Of a stretch of 64,000 bases of DNA, positions 9,401-16,508 are shown piece after piece; position 1 is the first letter of the stretch; every line of letters begins with the position of its first letter. Position numbers and translations under genes: made by a program. The DNA comes from JAPLST01 sp964397565. GTDB taxonomy: Bacteria; Auribacterota; UBA3054; JAPLST01. Location of the stretch: contig CAYNJC010000007.1 of NCBI GenBank assembly GCA_964397565.1, forward strand, positions 62,001-126,000. Direction: 5' to 3'. The notes below the pieces were generated by a model, which was not told where the DNA came from, searched no databases, and worked only from the letters and a program-made list of their open reading frames with translations.

Positions 9401-9610
9401 GCTTTTCGGATCGGGCAGACCCGCAATGTGCAAGTGCACAAATTCGTCTGTACCGGCACACTGGAAGAGCGCATTGATGAAATGATCCGCGACAAGCGCG
9501 CGCTGGCGGCGCGCATCATCGGCGCTGGCGAACAATGGCTCACCGAAATGAGCACGGCCCAATTGCGCAATTTGTTTGCGCTCAGCGCCGAGGCCATTGT
9601 GGAGGAGTAA
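6458..9610 (+). CDS. SNF2-family DEAD/DEAH-box helicase (HepA-like)
   Basis: A 1050-residue protein. The N-terminal ~550 residues are the poorly conserved SNF2-associated region; the SNF2 motor follows. Visible motifs are the Walker A region LADDMGLGKTVQVIAHLL, the DEAQ box VIDEAQNIKNP, LTGTPVENRLTDVWAIMEAL (motif III), and the C-terminal RecA lobe with SLKAGGTGLNLTAANHVFHF and QATDRAFRIGQTRNVQVHKF. It is an ATP-driven double-stranded DNA translocase acting on protein-DNA complexes. The SWIM-domain gene starts 1 nt after its stop, a pairing often seen for bacterial SNF2 proteins. A TATACT box at ~6397 and an 18-codon upstream frame overlapping the start are present in the 240-bp leader. Confidence 0.92.
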   Translation: MFVIQAQWEPATRTLELWAESSDLLSAIERGGRMSPGTSRAARGTLPHPFAAPAAVLETVLWNVLPHLPRQRGLLRLREIWLPTDGAAIMPSADLRAVPDATTGAAHTLSLRRVTVPAYRVRMEHLTLLEQLLEPAPEECVYGTTLQGWRSGVQLARAMVARGRLIPALSQETNGDGTAAACARWVPAPTLSDEDHMDALARALPLGALVWPNDAAVPDVCAAVRVFVETYVGVFVRTALMSADGALRRSAAQTRAAMPIAQQWGRALCNAKAVMRGDATATDEFARRLAAWTQPAFAVREATFQTCFQLVAPESDTKLTVPAWRLQFFLQSTRDPSVLVPAAEVWCADAAIAVLASYRCANPQERLLEDLGRAARWYPLLTKALAVAHPTAAKLTTAQAYEFMRIIAPMLKENGFNVLLPAWWRDARHRLNMTLRVRRAADETSAVQAGAGWFGLNTLVDFDWQVAVGDTPLGQKEFEQLAALKVPLVRVRGQWVELAADEIERTVSYFEKLRTQGAMTLGAALQVTARARSADSPVFDVQGEAALGGLLATLADDARVAPVSVPVQFKGTLRPYQERGVAWLAFLSQYGFGACLADDMGLGKTVQVIAHLLRVRAARATARMPWLIVCPMSVVSNWAHELHRFAPSLKVWVHHGATRASGTVLARKARGHAAVITTYAVAQRDVTQLQAITWHGLVIDEAQNIKNPETKQAQAIRALRSATRIALTGTPVENRLTDVWAIMEALNPGYLGTLAQFTASYVTPIERYHDEQRARTLRTLIQPFLLRRMKTDPAIISDLPEKNEMTVYCTLTREQATLYQAVVADMLEKIDGSDGITRRGLVLAALVKLKQVCNHPAHFLGDGSALADRSGKLARLEEMLTEALAEDDRALIFTQFQTMGALLHAQLRQRLPCGVQFLHGGTPKAARDAMVAEFQRNPHGPRVFILSLKAGGTGLNLTAANHVFHFDRWWNPAVEDQATDRAFRIGQTRNVQVHKFVCTGTLEERIDEMIRDKRALAARIIGAGEQWLTEMSTAQLRNLFALSAEAIVEE

Positions 9611-9611
9611 C

Positions 9612-10484
9612 ATGGGCCGACGACGACGTTTGTATCGCGACTGGTATCCACCGCGCAGCACGCCGATTGCGGTGGCGGACGGGCTGGCGGTGCGTAATCG
9701 GCGCGGGCGCATTGGCGACACCTGGTGGTCGCAACGCTGGCTGCGCGCGCTCGAGTCATTTGAATTGGAGAATCGGCTGGCGCGCGGCCGCAATTACGCG
9801 CGGCGCGGCCAGGTGTTGACCGTGGAGATCGAGCCCGGGCGCGTCACCGCGCTGGTGCAGGGCAGCCGGCCGACGCCCTACAAGGTGGAGATTTCTTTTC
9901 ATGCCCTCGGCGAGAAAGAATGGGCGCGGATCATCGCGGTGCTGGCCGGCAAAGCGCTGTTCGCTGCAAAACTGCTGGCGGGCGAAATGCCGGAGAATAT
10001 TGAGGAGGCCTTCGCGGACGCGGCCACGTCGCTGTTTCCGGCCGCGATGCACGAAGTCGACACGCAGTGCTCGTGCCCCGACTGGTCCAATCCGTGCAAG
10101 CACATCGCGGCGGTGTATTATGTGATGGCGGAAGAGTTTGATCGCGATCCGTTTCTGCTTTTCTCCTTGCGCGGCAGGACCAAGGAGCAGATTCTCGAAG
10201 CCTTGCGGGCCGCGCGCGCAAAAACCGGCGCACGGAAAAAGAGCGCGGCGCATGCGCCCTTGCTCGTGCCAACCGCGCCGCAAGCGCAGCCAGTGACGCA
10301 AGAGCTGCTCCGCACATTTTGGTGCGCAAGTCGTGCCTATCCCGCTGCGGGCGGGGCACCCGTTGCGGACCGCGAGGCAACCCAATTGCTGCGCAGCTTG
10401 GGCGCGCCGCCGTGGCGCGAGCCGCGCTTGCTGGAGGAAATCTTAACCGCTTGCCGGCGGGCTGCGCAGGAAGCCCATGACTAA
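9612..10484 (+). CDS. SWIM zinc-finger protein partner of the SNF2 helicase
   Basis: A 290-residue protein. I chose the ATG at 9612, which follows GGAGGAG and starts MGRRRRLYRDW; longer frames would run into the helicase gene. The SWIM motif is complete (CSCPDWSNPCKHIAAVYYVM at ~154-173; Cys-x-Cys...Cys-x-His). The C-terminal part is variable. SWIM domains bind zinc and nucleic acid or protein; here the gene is coupled to the SNF2 ATPase and probably works with it. The last 8 bp overlap the lnt gene. Confidence 0.88.
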   Translation: MGRRRRLYRDWYPPRSTPIAVADGLAVRNRRGRIGDTWWSQRWLRALESFELENRLARGRNYARRGQVLTVEIEPGRVTALVQGSRPTPYKVEISFHALGEKEWARIIAVLAGKALFAAKLLAGEMPENIEEAFADAATSLFPAAMHEVDTQCSCPDWSNPCKHIAAVYYVMAEEFDRDPFLLFSLRGRTKEQILEALRAARAKTGARKKSAAHAPLLVPTAPQAQPVTQELLRTFWCASRAYPAAGGAPVADREATQLLRSLGAPPWREPRLLEEILTACRRAAQEAHD

Positions 10485-12060
10485 CACAAACAATAGGACT
10501 TATAAGTCTTATGGGACATATACGTCCCATGGTCTTATCCGCGATTTGGTGATTGCAGGCATTTCCGGCGTGCTGCTGACGCTGGCCTTCCCCTTTTATA
10601 ATCTCTGGTTGTTGAGCGGTGTTGCGCTCGTGCCGGTGTTGCTAATGTTGCGCAGCATGCCGGCGGACACGACCTGGCGGCGCGTCTATCTGCTGACGTT
10701 TTTCTTTGGCGCGGTGTGGTACATCAGCGCAGTGTGGTGGGTCGGCTATGTCTCGGTGGCCGGGATGCTGGTGCTGACCCTGTTCATTGCGGCGCTGCTG
10801 GCCGGCACTATGACCGTGGCGTGGCTGCTGGTGCGACGTGGCATCGCGCCGCTGATCGCCGTGCCGGCGTGCTGGCTGGTGTTCGAGGCGATCACCACGT
10901 ATCTGATGGGCGGGTTCCCGTGGCTGTTGCTGGGGATCACGTGGCGCCCGTGGCTGGTGATGACGCAGATCAGCGACATCACCGGCGTGTACGGTGTGTC
11001 GCTGCTGATTGTCCTGATCAATGGCGCGCTGGCGGAGCTGGCGCTGGCGCTGATGCGGCGCAAGCCGCTGCGCGGCGCGCTGGCTGCGGTCATCCTTGTG
11101 GCAGTAGTGGGCGGTGCGGCCGCGCTGTATGGGCATTTACGTCTGCGACAGCTGGAGGGCGCGCCCGCGCGGGCCTCGTTGCGACTTGCCTGTGTGCAAG
11201 CCAATATTCCCTCGCTGGTGAAACATGACTTCACCAAAGATGCCGACATTCTGCGGCGGCACACGGCCTTGACGTTACGTGCCGCGCGCCTCTACCCGGA
11301 CTTGATTATCTGGCCAGAAACCGCGCTGCCGGGCTATTTCTACGAAAAACGCATGGTGTATCATGTCATGACCAATCTGGTGCGCCAACTCAACCTGCCG
11401 ATCCTGACCGGCATGGCACGCTATGAGCTTGACCGTGGCGCGCGCATGCCGCGCTACTTTAACGGCGCCGGCATCATCGAGCCTGATGGCACGGTGCGCG
11501 CCGTCTACGACAAAATGCACTTGGTGATGTTTGGTGAATATGTGCCGTTCGAGCGCTATCTGCCGTTCCTCTCCTTGGTGACCCCGATTGAAGGCAGCTA
11601 CACACCCGGCGTGCAACCAACCTTGCTGGTCGTCAGCAATCGTCAGGGTATGGCCCGGATTGGTCCGCTGATCTGTTTCGAAGATGCGTTTGGGTATCTA
11701 GGCCGGCGCATGACGCGGGCCGGCGCTGACATTCTGGTGAATCTGACGAATGACGGCTGGTTCCGCAGCAGCCCCGAGCCGTTTCAACACGCCGCCTTGG
11801 CCGGCTTTCGCGCGATCGAGATGCGCCGGCCCTTGATTCGCGCGACCAACTCCGGCGTCACGCTAGTGATTGACCGCTGTGGCCGTGTGACGGCCATGCT
11901 CGAACGCACTGGCCGCCGCACCGAGATCAATGGCGTGCTGTTTGATGTGGTGCACGTGCATGAGCGAATGTTGACGGTGTACGCACGCTACGGCGATTGG
12001 CTGCTCCTGCTGGCGCTGGCGGTGGTGGGCGGATGCATCATGCGCAGCGCGGTGGCGTGA
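10477..12060 (+). CDS. lnt: Apolipoprotein N-acyltransferase
   Basis: This 527-residue inner-membrane enzyme transfers the third acyl chain to the N-terminal cysteine of lipoproteins. About seven hydrophobic segments occupy residues ~20-230. The periplasmic nitrilase domain carries the Glu-Lys-Cys triad: WPETALPGYF (Glu), YDKMHLVMFGEYVPFE (Lys) and GPLICFEDAFGYL (Cys). Residues ~7-18 (RTYKSYGTYTSHG) come from a run of imperfect short DNA repeats (10495-10537) and are unlike the family, so the first ~20 codons may be a repeat insertion. It overlaps the SWIM gene by 8 bp. Confidence 0.93.
   Translation: MTNTNNRTYKSYGTYTSHGLIRDLVIAGISGVLLTLAFPFYNLWLLSGVALVPVLLMLRSMPADTTWRRVYLLTFFFGAVWYISAVWWVGYVSVAGMLVLTLFIAALLAGTMTVAWLLVRRGIAPLIAVPACWLVFEAITTYLMGGFPWLLLGITWRPWLVMTQISDITGVYGVSLLIVLINGALAELALALMRRKPLRGALAAVILVAVVGGAAALYGHLRLRQLEGAPARASLRLACVQANIPSLVKHDFTKDADILRRHTALTLRAARLYPDLIIWPETALPGYFYEKRMVYHVMTNLVRQLNLPILTGMARYELDRGARMPRYFNGAGIIEPDGTVRAVYDKMHLVMFGEYVPFERYLPFLSLVTPIEGSYTPGVQPTLLVVSNRQGMARIGPLICFEDAFGYLGRRMTRAGADILVNLTNDGWFRSSPEPFQHAALAGFRAIEMRRPLIRATNSGVTLVIDRCGRVTAMLERTGRRTEINGVLFDVVHVHERMLTVYARYGDWLLLLALAVVGGCIMRSAVA
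10495..10537. repeat. Short tandem/inverted repeat run inside the 5' end of lnt
   Basis: The stretch consists of degenerate copies of a GGACTTATAAGTCTTAT / GGGACATATACGTCCCAT type unit and is rich in small palindromes. It is translated in frame as tyrosine- and threonine-rich residues at the N-terminus of Lnt. Confidence 0.5.
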
Positions 12061-12094
12061 TGACTGCGGTATTGACCATGTTGCCCCAAGCGCG

Positions 12095-15000
12095 GTGATG
12101 CTGCACGCGGCGCTACAACAATTTCACCGCTTGCCGGGCTTGCCCGAATGTCTGCGGGCACTGCGTGCGGAAGAGCATCGCGCGCTGAGCGGCACCACGC
12201 CGGCCTTACTGGCGGCGCTGGCGCAATGGTTGCACGAACACGCGCAACGGCCGGTGGTGCTGATCACGCCCGATGCGGAGAGCGCCGAGCGGCTGTACTG
12301 CAATTTGCATACACTGTGCGGCGCGCACGCGGCGCTGTTTTCGGCGCATGATGTCGAGCAAGACGATCTGCTGCCCAACCAATCGGTCAATCTCGAACGG
12401 ATCGAGACCTTGACCGGCATCCGCGAAGCGCGCGTGCGCCTGGTGGCCACGCCGTGGCAGGCGCTGGCGCAACTACTGCCGGCGCCGGAGGCGTTCAGCG
12501 CGCATCTGCTGCGGCTGGCGTGCGGCGCGACATGGGACATGATTGAGCTGCTGCGGCGCTTGTTCGAACTGGGCTACGAACGGACTGAGATGGTCGAATT
12601 TCCGGGCGAATGCAGTGTGCGCGGCGGCATTATTGATGTGTTTTCGGTGACGGCCGAGCGGCCGATCCGGATCGAATTCATGGGCGACGAGATCAGTTCG
12701 CTGCGCGCCTTTGACGTCCATTCGCAACGCTCGCTGGCGCATGAAGAATTGCAGGAGAGTGTCATCCCGCCGGCACGCGAATCGAGTGTGCGCCTGCTGT
12801 CGCCCGAGAGCGACACCGAAACGAACTTGCTTGATTATTTCACGACCGCGCCGCTGATCATCTGGCATGAGTTTCGCCGCACGCTTGCCGCGGTGAAGCG
12901 CATGGACGCGCAGGATCAGGCACCGGACGCCTTGCGCGCCGGCCGGCGCTTTGACCGCTGGCTGGCGCGCAGCAACGCGCTGGCGACGCTGTATGCGCAG
13001 GAGCTGGCGGTCGACATCCCCGATCATCTGGCCGCGACCGCGCTGCAGCTGGCGACGGAAGCGCGGCACTTGGAGGTGATGCGCGAAGATGTAGCGGAGG
13101 CACAGCACTTGAAGCCGCATCAATATGCGCTGCGCACGTTCGCGCGGCAGTTGACGCACTGGCGCGCACAGGAATACCAGGTGACCTTGGTGTGCGCGAC
13201 GGAAGCGGAACGGGAGCGCTTGCGCGATCTGTTGCAGGAGGAATGCGGCGCGTTGGCGGATGGACTGCAAATCCACGTCGGGCTCTTGACCGAGGGGTGG
13301 ATTTTGCCGGACTGCCGACAGGTGGTGGTCACGGATGATGAAATCTTCGCGCGGGTGCACGTGCGGCGGCGGCGGGTGCGGCGCACGCGCCAGGGGCGGA
13401 CCACGCCGATCGAAAATATCGCCAGTGTCAATGTCGGCGATTGCGTTGTGCATGTCAACCATGGGATCGGCCTGTTTGAGGGCATCCGCTTGATAGATCT
13501 GGGTGACGCGCAGCGCGAGATGGTGATCGTGCGCTATGCCGACAATGCCTTGCTGTATGTGCCGCTCGATCAGGCGCATTTACTTGAGCGCTATGCCGCC
13601 GTGGGCGATGGCGCGCCGCAACTCGACACATTGGGCGGCGGGCGCTGGATGGCGCGGCGGACGCGCGCCGAGCACGCCGTGATGGACTTGGCGGCGGAAC
13701 TGCTGGAGCGCCAGGCGCAACGCGCGGCGCAGCCCGGCCATGCCTTTGGCACCGACAATGAGTGGCAAGTATCATTTGAAAAAGCGTTCCCGTATGCCGA
13801 GACGCCCGATCAGCTGCAGGCCATTCACGACATCAAGGACGACATGCAGCAGGCCCGTGCGATGGACCGGTTGATTTGTGGCGATGTCGGCTTTGGCAAA
13901 ACGGAAGTAGCGATGCGTGCGGCCTTCAAAGCGGTGATGGACGGCAAACAGGTGGCGGTGTTGGCGCCGACGACCATTCTGGCGCAGCAGCATCTGCACA
14001 CGTTTCGCGAGCGCATGGCGCACTATCCGGTGCGGGTCGAGATGTTGAGCCGCTTCGTCCATGCGCGCGAACAAAAGGCCACGGTGCGCGCCGTGGCCGC
14101 GGGCCAGGTTGACATCCTGATCGGGACGCACCGGCTGTTTGCCAAGGATGTGCGCTTTCAGGATCTGGGCTTGATGGTGGTGGACGAGGAACAGCGCTTT
14201 GGTGTGCGCCAGAAAGAACTATTAAAAAAGTTTCGCGCGCTGGTGGATGTGCTGGCCCTGTCCGCCACGCCGATCCCGCGGACGTTGTACCAATCCCTGA
14301 CCAGCGCGCGCGACATGAGCACGATCTTGACCCCGCCGGAAGACCGCTTGCCGGTCAAGACGTTGCTGATCAAGCGCGACTATCGCGTCATCCGCGAGGC
14401 GATCCAGCGCGAGCAGGCGCGTGGCGGGCAGGTCTTCTTCTTGCACAACCGGGTCGAGACGATCGGCCAGGCCTGCGCCACGCTGCGCAGTCTCCTACCC
14501 GAGGTGCGCGTTGTCTGCGCGCACGGCCAGATGGATGAAGACGAGTTGGCCGCGACCATGGATGACTTCGGCGCGCACCGCTTTGACGTGCTGGTCTGCA
14601 CGATGATCATTGAGAGCGGGCTTGACATCCCGAATGTGAACACGATCATTGTGGACAATGCACATATGCTGGGGCTGGCGGATTTGTACCAGTTGCGCGG
14701 ACGGGTTGGACGCGCGAACCGGCAGGCGTACGCCTATTTGGTGATTCCGACAGACTTGGCCTTGGACGGCGCGGCGCGCCACCGGCTGAAAGCGTTGCTG
14801 GACAACACCGCGCTGGGCTCGGGCTACGCGATTGCGATGAAGGATTTGGAAATCCGCGGGGCCGGCAATCTGCTGGGCGCCCAGCAATCAGGGCACATTG
14901 CCGCGATCGGCTTTGGCCTGTACTGCCGTTTGTTGCAGCGCGCAGTGCAATTGTTAAAGAGCGGCGATCTGGCGAATGTGTTGGCCACGCACGCGGCGGA

Positions 15001-15469
15001 GGCGGAGCAGACGGAAGGGGAGCCGCCGACCCGCTATGACTGGCGCAAGGAGATTCCGCGCTGGCAACCGCCGGGGCAGGGCGTCGAGCTGCATCTGCCG
15101 TTCAGCGGAAACATTCCCGAAGAGTATGTTGAGAGCCCGGCCTTGCGGCTGGATGTCTTCCGGCGGATTGGGCAGGTGACGCAGGTCAAGCAGTTGCGGG
15201 CCATTGAGGCCGAGTTGCGCGACCGGTTTGGGCCGTTGCCGGAGGTGACCTTGGTGGCGATGCGCTGTGCGGAAGCGCGGCTGCACGCGCGCTATCGCGG
15301 CATTGATTGCATTGAGATTGTGGAGGGCAAGGTGGTCGTGCGGCGGCGCGGCGTGATCGTGAATCCGACCCACGTGTTTCCGCGGATTCACGGCTTGACG
15401 CCCTTGGCGACGATGGATGTGGTCTTGGCGATGCTGGCGCGGATGAGCGGGGGTGCTGCTGCTGAGTAA
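12095..15469 (+). CDS. mfd: Transcription-repair coupling factor
   Basis: A 1124-residue ATP-dependent translocase that removes stalled RNA polymerase and recruits UvrA. Domains in order: UvrB-homology module (VRGGIIDVFSVTAERPIRIEF), RNA polymerase interaction domain of CarD type (VGDCVVHVNHGIGLFEGI at ~448-465), helicase lobe 1 with Walker A (ICGDVGFGKTEVAMRAAF) and MVVDEEQRFGVRQ, lobe 2 with TMIIESGLDIPNVNTIIV and YQLRGRVGRANRQAYAYL, and a C-terminal TRCF domain. The start is GTG at 12095 followed at once by ATG (12098). A 12-codon frame from 12060 overlaps both the lnt stop and this start. Confidence 0.95.
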   Translation: MMLHAALQQFHRLPGLPECLRALRAEEHRALSGTTPALLAALAQWLHEHAQRPVVLITPDAESAERLYCNLHTLCGAHAALFSAHDVEQDDLLPNQSVNLERIETLTGIREARVRLVATPWQALAQLLPAPEAFSAHLLRLACGATWDMIELLRRLFELGYERTEMVEFPGECSVRGGIIDVFSVTAERPIRIEFMGDEISSLRAFDVHSQRSLAHEELQESVIPPARESSVRLLSPESDTETNLLDYFTTAPLIIWHEFRRTLAAVKRMDAQDQAPDALRAGRRFDRWLARSNALATLYAQELAVDIPDHLAATALQLATEARHLEVMREDVAEAQHLKPHQYALRTFARQLTHWRAQEYQVTLVCATEAERERLRDLLQEECGALADGLQIHVGLLTEGWILPDCRQVVVTDDEIFARVHVRRRRVRRTRQGRTTPIENIASVNVGDCVVHVNHGIGLFEGIRLIDLGDAQREMVIVRYADNALLYVPLDQAHLLERYAAVGDGAPQLDTLGGGRWMARRTRAEHAVMDLAAELLERQAQRAAQPGHAFGTDNEWQVSFEKAFPYAETPDQLQAIHDIKDDMQQARAMDRLICGDVGFGKTEVAMRAAFKAVMDGKQVAVLAPTTILAQQHLHTFRERMAHYPVRVEMLSRFVHAREQKATVRAVAAGQVDILIGTHRLFAKDVRFQDLGLMVVDEEQRFGVRQKELLKKFRALVDVLALSATPIPRTLYQSLTSARDMSTILTPPEDRLPVKTLLIKRDYRVIREAIQREQARGGQVFFLHNRVETIGQACATLRSLLPEVRVVCAHGQMDEDELAATMDDFGAHRFDVLVCTMIIESGLDIPNVNTIIVDNAHMLGLADLYQLRGRVGRANRQAYAYLVIPTDLALDGAARHRLKALLDNTALGSGYAIAMKDLEIRGAGNLLGAQQSGHIAAIGFGLYCRLLQRAVQLLKSGDLANVLATHAAEAEQTEGEPPTRYDWRKEIPRWQPPGQGVELHLPFSGNIPEEYVESPALRLDVFRRIGQVTQVKQLRAIEAELRDRFGPLPEVTLVAMRCAEARLHARYRGIDCIEIVEGKVVVRRRGVIVNPTHVFPRIHGLTPLATMDVVLAMLARMSGGAAAE

Positions 15470-15494
15470 ATTCGTTTGCGGCAAACGAATTTTA

Positions 15495-15566
15495 TCCCGC
15501 CGATGGCGGGAGGGGCTGACAGCGATCCAGGTGCTGCTGCGCCCGGCCCTCCCGCCGTTGGCGGGA
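15495..15566. repeat. Pair of TCCCGCC-NNN-GGCGGGA palindromes after mfd
   Basis: TCCCGCC-gat-GGCGGGA (15495-15511) and TCCCGCC-gtt-GGCGGGA (15550-15566) lie between two convergent genes. They belong to the REP-like intergenic palindrome family also seen near 2209, 18328, 36829 and 53573. Confidence 0.55.
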
Positions 15567-15604
15567 AAAAGGGGACTGCAGATAACTTATTTTGCTGCAA
15601 AACG

Positions 15605-15640
15605 AACAAAAAGAGAAGGGCGCCCGTGGGCGCCCTTCTC
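15605..15640 (-). terminator. Strong rho-independent terminator of the TIGR04073-like gene
   Basis: A 13-bp perfect stem (15613-15625 with 15628-15640; GAGAAGGGCGCCC and its complement) is followed, on the minus strand, by a run of T residues (CTTTTTGTTCG). The T-run is only on that side, so it mainly serves the leftward gene, though the stem could also stop mfd transcripts. Confidence 0.8.
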
Positions 15641-15662
15641 ACAAACCTAACAGCAAGCCAGC

Positions 15663-16055
15663 TTACTTCTGCGGTGCCGGGAAGGCAGCTGCAGCCGTAC
15701 CACAAGCATCGCGCTCGAGGTAGATCGGCTTGACGCAGAACGGCAGGTAGCTGTTGCCTTCATCCGGCAGCAAGCCGAGGGTCAGCACGTCGCCGAGGCC
15801 GCCGAGCAACCGGCCAACCGCGTAGACGGTGCCCTTCACCGGGCCGATCACCAGGCCGACAACACTGTACTCATTGACATCTTTGAAGAGCCAATGCGTG
15901 ATCTCGGTCGGGGAAACGACCATGTTCTCGATGCCGCGCTGCAAGCCTTTGGTCATCAAAGAACCGGTGTTGTTCGACCACGCCGGAAAGCCTTCGGCGA
16001 GGGCGAGGCCAGCAACCAAACTTGCTGCCAGTGCTACTGCGATGATACGCTTCAT
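15663..16055 (-). CDS. Secreted protein resembling exosortase-associated TIGR04073 family
   Basis: A 130-residue protein with a clear Sec signal peptide (MKRIIAVALAASLVAGLALA, cleavage near 20) and a mature region with MTKGLQRGIENMVVSPTEITHW and a glycine-rich hydrophobic stretch. The KGLxRGIxNM...P motif recalls the TIGR04073 family, whose members occur in genomes with exosortase/PEP-CTERM sorting; this fits the two PEP-CTERM proteins further on. The family call is from memory of a short motif and is moderate. A ribosome site (AGGAGA) precedes the ATG. Function unknown. Confidence 0.65.
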   Translation of the reverse strand: MKRIIAVALAASLVAGLALAEGFPAWSNNTGSLMTKGLQRGIENMVVSPTEITHWLFKDVNEYSVVGLVIGPVKGTVYAVGRLLGGLGDVLTLGLLPDEGNSYLPFCVKPIYLERDACGTAAAAFPAPQK

Positions 16056-16089
16056 ACTATCTCCTAATGGTATCGTTACGTGTGATTGC

Positions 16090-16155
16090 TGCCGTTAAGC
16101 AACGGCACCGACAATCACTGGAAAACAGTGTAGCATTTTTCTTTTGAAAATGCAA
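16090..16155 (-). promoter_or_regulatory. Promoter and 5'-UTR hairpin of the TIGR04073-like gene
   Basis: On the minus strand: TTGCAT (16155-16150), 17 bp, TACACT (16132-16127). Transcription would start near 16120, leaving a ~65-nt leader that contains a stem TGCCGTT / AACGGCA with a 4-nt loop (16107-16090) upstream of the ribosome site. The hairpin may stabilise the mRNA or regulate it. Confidence 0.6.
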
Positions 16156-16396
16156 GAGCGCGATTGGCGCGGATGCGAATTCCCAAAAAATGTCATGTTT
16201 TTGCAGCGATAGCGCAGGCTGCACCGTGAGCCGTCCCGCCAGTGGCGTGATGACGAGCTCGCGGCGAAACCGGCACTGGCAAGGGTGTCTGTGCGGCGGC
16301 GACTGGCTGTTCCGGATCAATATCTCCTGCAAGTGCTGCAAGAACGCACCGTCACGCCGGTGGGCAGTCATGAGCCGCGCCGCTGCTCGGGCCGCG

Positions 16397-16490
16397 TCAT
16401 TCAAAGCCGTTGCGAAGCGGACCAACCTCGATCGGCGCACGGCCAAGAAATACGTGCTGGCAGCGCGCTGGCCCGCGCATGCCAGGGCAT
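16397..16490 (+). pseudogene. Possible IS21 (IstA-like) helix-turn-helix remnant
   Basis: One frame reads SFKAVAKRTNLDRRTAKKYV, close in style to the N-terminal helix-turn-helix of IS21-family IstA transposases. Nothing before or after it in the 16056-16508 gap resembles the rest of a transposase, so if real it is a decayed fragment. The remainder of this gap holds only the promoter region noted at 16090-16155 and no convincing gene. Confidence 0.3.
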
Positions 16491-16508
16491 GGCACAAATT
16501 ACCAGGTC

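Noticed and set aside
16057..16497. 146-codon minus-strand frame before the TIGR04073-like gene
   Set aside because: It covers the promoter and leader of that gene and shows no domain; a short HTH-like reading on the other strand is only weakly supportable as an IS remnant.
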